Below are positions 63,127 to 64,000 of a DNA stretch of 64,000 nucleotides, one piece after another; position 1 is the first letter of the stretch; the number at the start of each line of letters is the position of its first letter. The notes below the pieces were generated by a model. It was not told where the DNA came from, searched no databases, and saw only the letters and a program-made list of their open reading frames with translations. The stretch is from the NCBI GenBank assembly GCA_021521415.1, contig JAIQDT010001647.1, positions 398,145 to 462,144 of the forward strand. The letters are read 5' to 3'. The stretch is from Bidens hawaiensis (taxonomy: Eukaryota > Streptophyta > Magnoliopsida > Asterales > Asteraceae). Both the position numbers and the translations under genes were made by a program.

Positions 63127-64000
63127 GACTCCCCCTTGGCAGTAGCTTCATCTCTTTAGCTTCAAACACGTGTCTTGTAATCTTCAACAATCTTGCATCT
63201 TCATCTTTAAGCATGAACTCCTTCGCGTACACAAACTGATACAACTCTTTGATATTTCTTCGCTTCGTCTTTCCAAGCAGGATATAAAATATTTTCTTCT
63301 CATTCAGCACCTGCAGATCAGCTTGTGACAAGTTCACTAGATGCATCGGATCATACACTCTTAGCAGCTCTTGTTCATCTTCGTCCTCCATGACTGCTTC
63401 AGCTGTCTCACAATCTACATACCACCACTTCAACTCTTTGAGCACATCCTTGGGCATTTGTTTCATCGGCACTTCTTTCAAGCACCGGATCGGTTTATAC
63501 TTCATAATCATCCAAGGCTTGCCATCTGCTCTCAACCCTCTATCTTTGTCTTTGATAAGTTTTCCATTCTGTGGTTTCAACAGCTCGAACTTCTTTTCCT
63601 TTATACTCTCCTTCCAAACAATCTTCCCGATGACTCGAGCCATATTATCATCACTTCGGTTTATCAATCCCAATCTGGCTAAGTCTTTCACCTCACATTC
63701 TGGCAATGTATTCAATGATCTTAACAATCTTTTGAAGTACTGAACGCCATCATATCTCTTAATCACAAAGAGCCTCAACTGCTCATCATATATCCAACAA
63801 ATAATCCCCTTTCTCGCTTCAGCATAGCCTCTAATGTTGTAACTCTTCTTGAACATTGTAGGGACCGTCGGTTTCTTCGTTTTTACAAACCATTGAGCAT
63901 AGCCTTCTTTCCATCTAGGCTGCTCTTCCCATTCAGTCTCATCATTTCCAATCTCTTGACTCATATCTACGTTCTCGACTTGCGGTATCTCATGCTCCAT
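63127..64000 (-). mobile_element. Element C (Sirevirus-like), 3' part, runs off the window
   Basis: It begins directly at the shared LTR with the polypurine tract and 3' region seen in elements A and B, and continues with the extra ORF to the end of the window. It is very similar to 51211-52090 of element B, so both probably derive from one recent duplication or insertion event. Confidence 0.9.
63207..64000 (-). pseudogene. Extra ORF of element C, C-terminal part, frameshifted near its end
   Basis: It matches the C-terminal domain of the extra ORF of element A (WEEQPRWKEGYAQWF, IRGYAEARKGIICWIY, IKRYDGVQYFKRLL). One A is missing in GCAGGATATAAAAT (63278-63291), where element B has GCAGGAATATAAAAT, so the last ~30 codons are replaced by an out-of-frame tail running to 63053 in the LTR. 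The N-terminal half lies outside the window. Confidence 0.88.

Noticed and set aside
1..64000. Organellar or bacterial origin of the window
   Set aside because: Spliced introns, plant LTR elements, SINEs and MITEs throughout fit only a nuclear plant genome.

Overview
The window is nuclear DNA of a flowering plant: one intron-rich housekeeping gene in a dense nest of retrotransposons, MITEs and SINEs. Asteraceae is my best guess from the look of the Sirevirus/Tat families and LTR styles, but nothing in the sequence fixes the family.

Layout. 1-5.2 kb: minus-strand remnant of a Ty3/gypsy gag with its primer-binding site and LTR, split by a 2.17-kb solo LTR (5-bp target duplication CTAGC) and a Tourist-like MITE. 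5.2-6.0 kb: a decayed duplicate of part of the host gene (intron 3, exon 4, intron 4). 6.0-13.1 kb: a mosaic of gypsy LTR fragments, a second solo LTR (duplication CATAC), two hAT-type non-autonomous elements and a duplicated ~0.8-kb segment. 13.47-21.2 kb: an intact nine-exon gene for a mitochondrial class III aminotransferase (AGT2/AGT3/PYD4 family, 482 aa); its introns carry two SINE-like insertions, a ~180-bp tandem duplication and a foldback element. 22.6-34.2 kb: a nearly full-length Tat-lineage Ty3/gypsy element on the minus strand whose gag-pol has stops, frameshifts and a changed reverse-transcriptase motif, while an antisense five-exon gene (916 codons plus stop, own TATA box and poly(A) signal) is intact. 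34.2-35.8 kb: repeats including a second SINE copy with a 16-bp target duplication. 35.8-49.0 kb: a Ty1/copia element (X) with a truncated 5' end, holding a nested Sirevirus-like element (A) and a solo LTR inside its reverse transcriptase. 49.0-50.8 kb: a plus-strand gypsy LTR/leader. 50.8-64 kb: Sirevirus-like element B and the start of element C, which share one LTR as a tandem array and run off the right edge.

How parts relate. The aminotransferase is the only clear host gene. The Sirevirus-like copies carry a large extra ORF between pol and the 3' LTR; copy A keeps it open for 981 codons although its pol is broken. The most unusual signal is a family of short palindromes built on TTCG (TTCGCC/GGCGAA, TTCGCT/AGCGAA, TTCGTT/AACGAA). 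They occur in copia LTRs, in the gag leader, in the spacer before the extra ORF and, as direct repeats, in unrelated gypsy LTRs. In the copia elements they sit next to TATA boxes, and their arms change in a compensatory way between copies.
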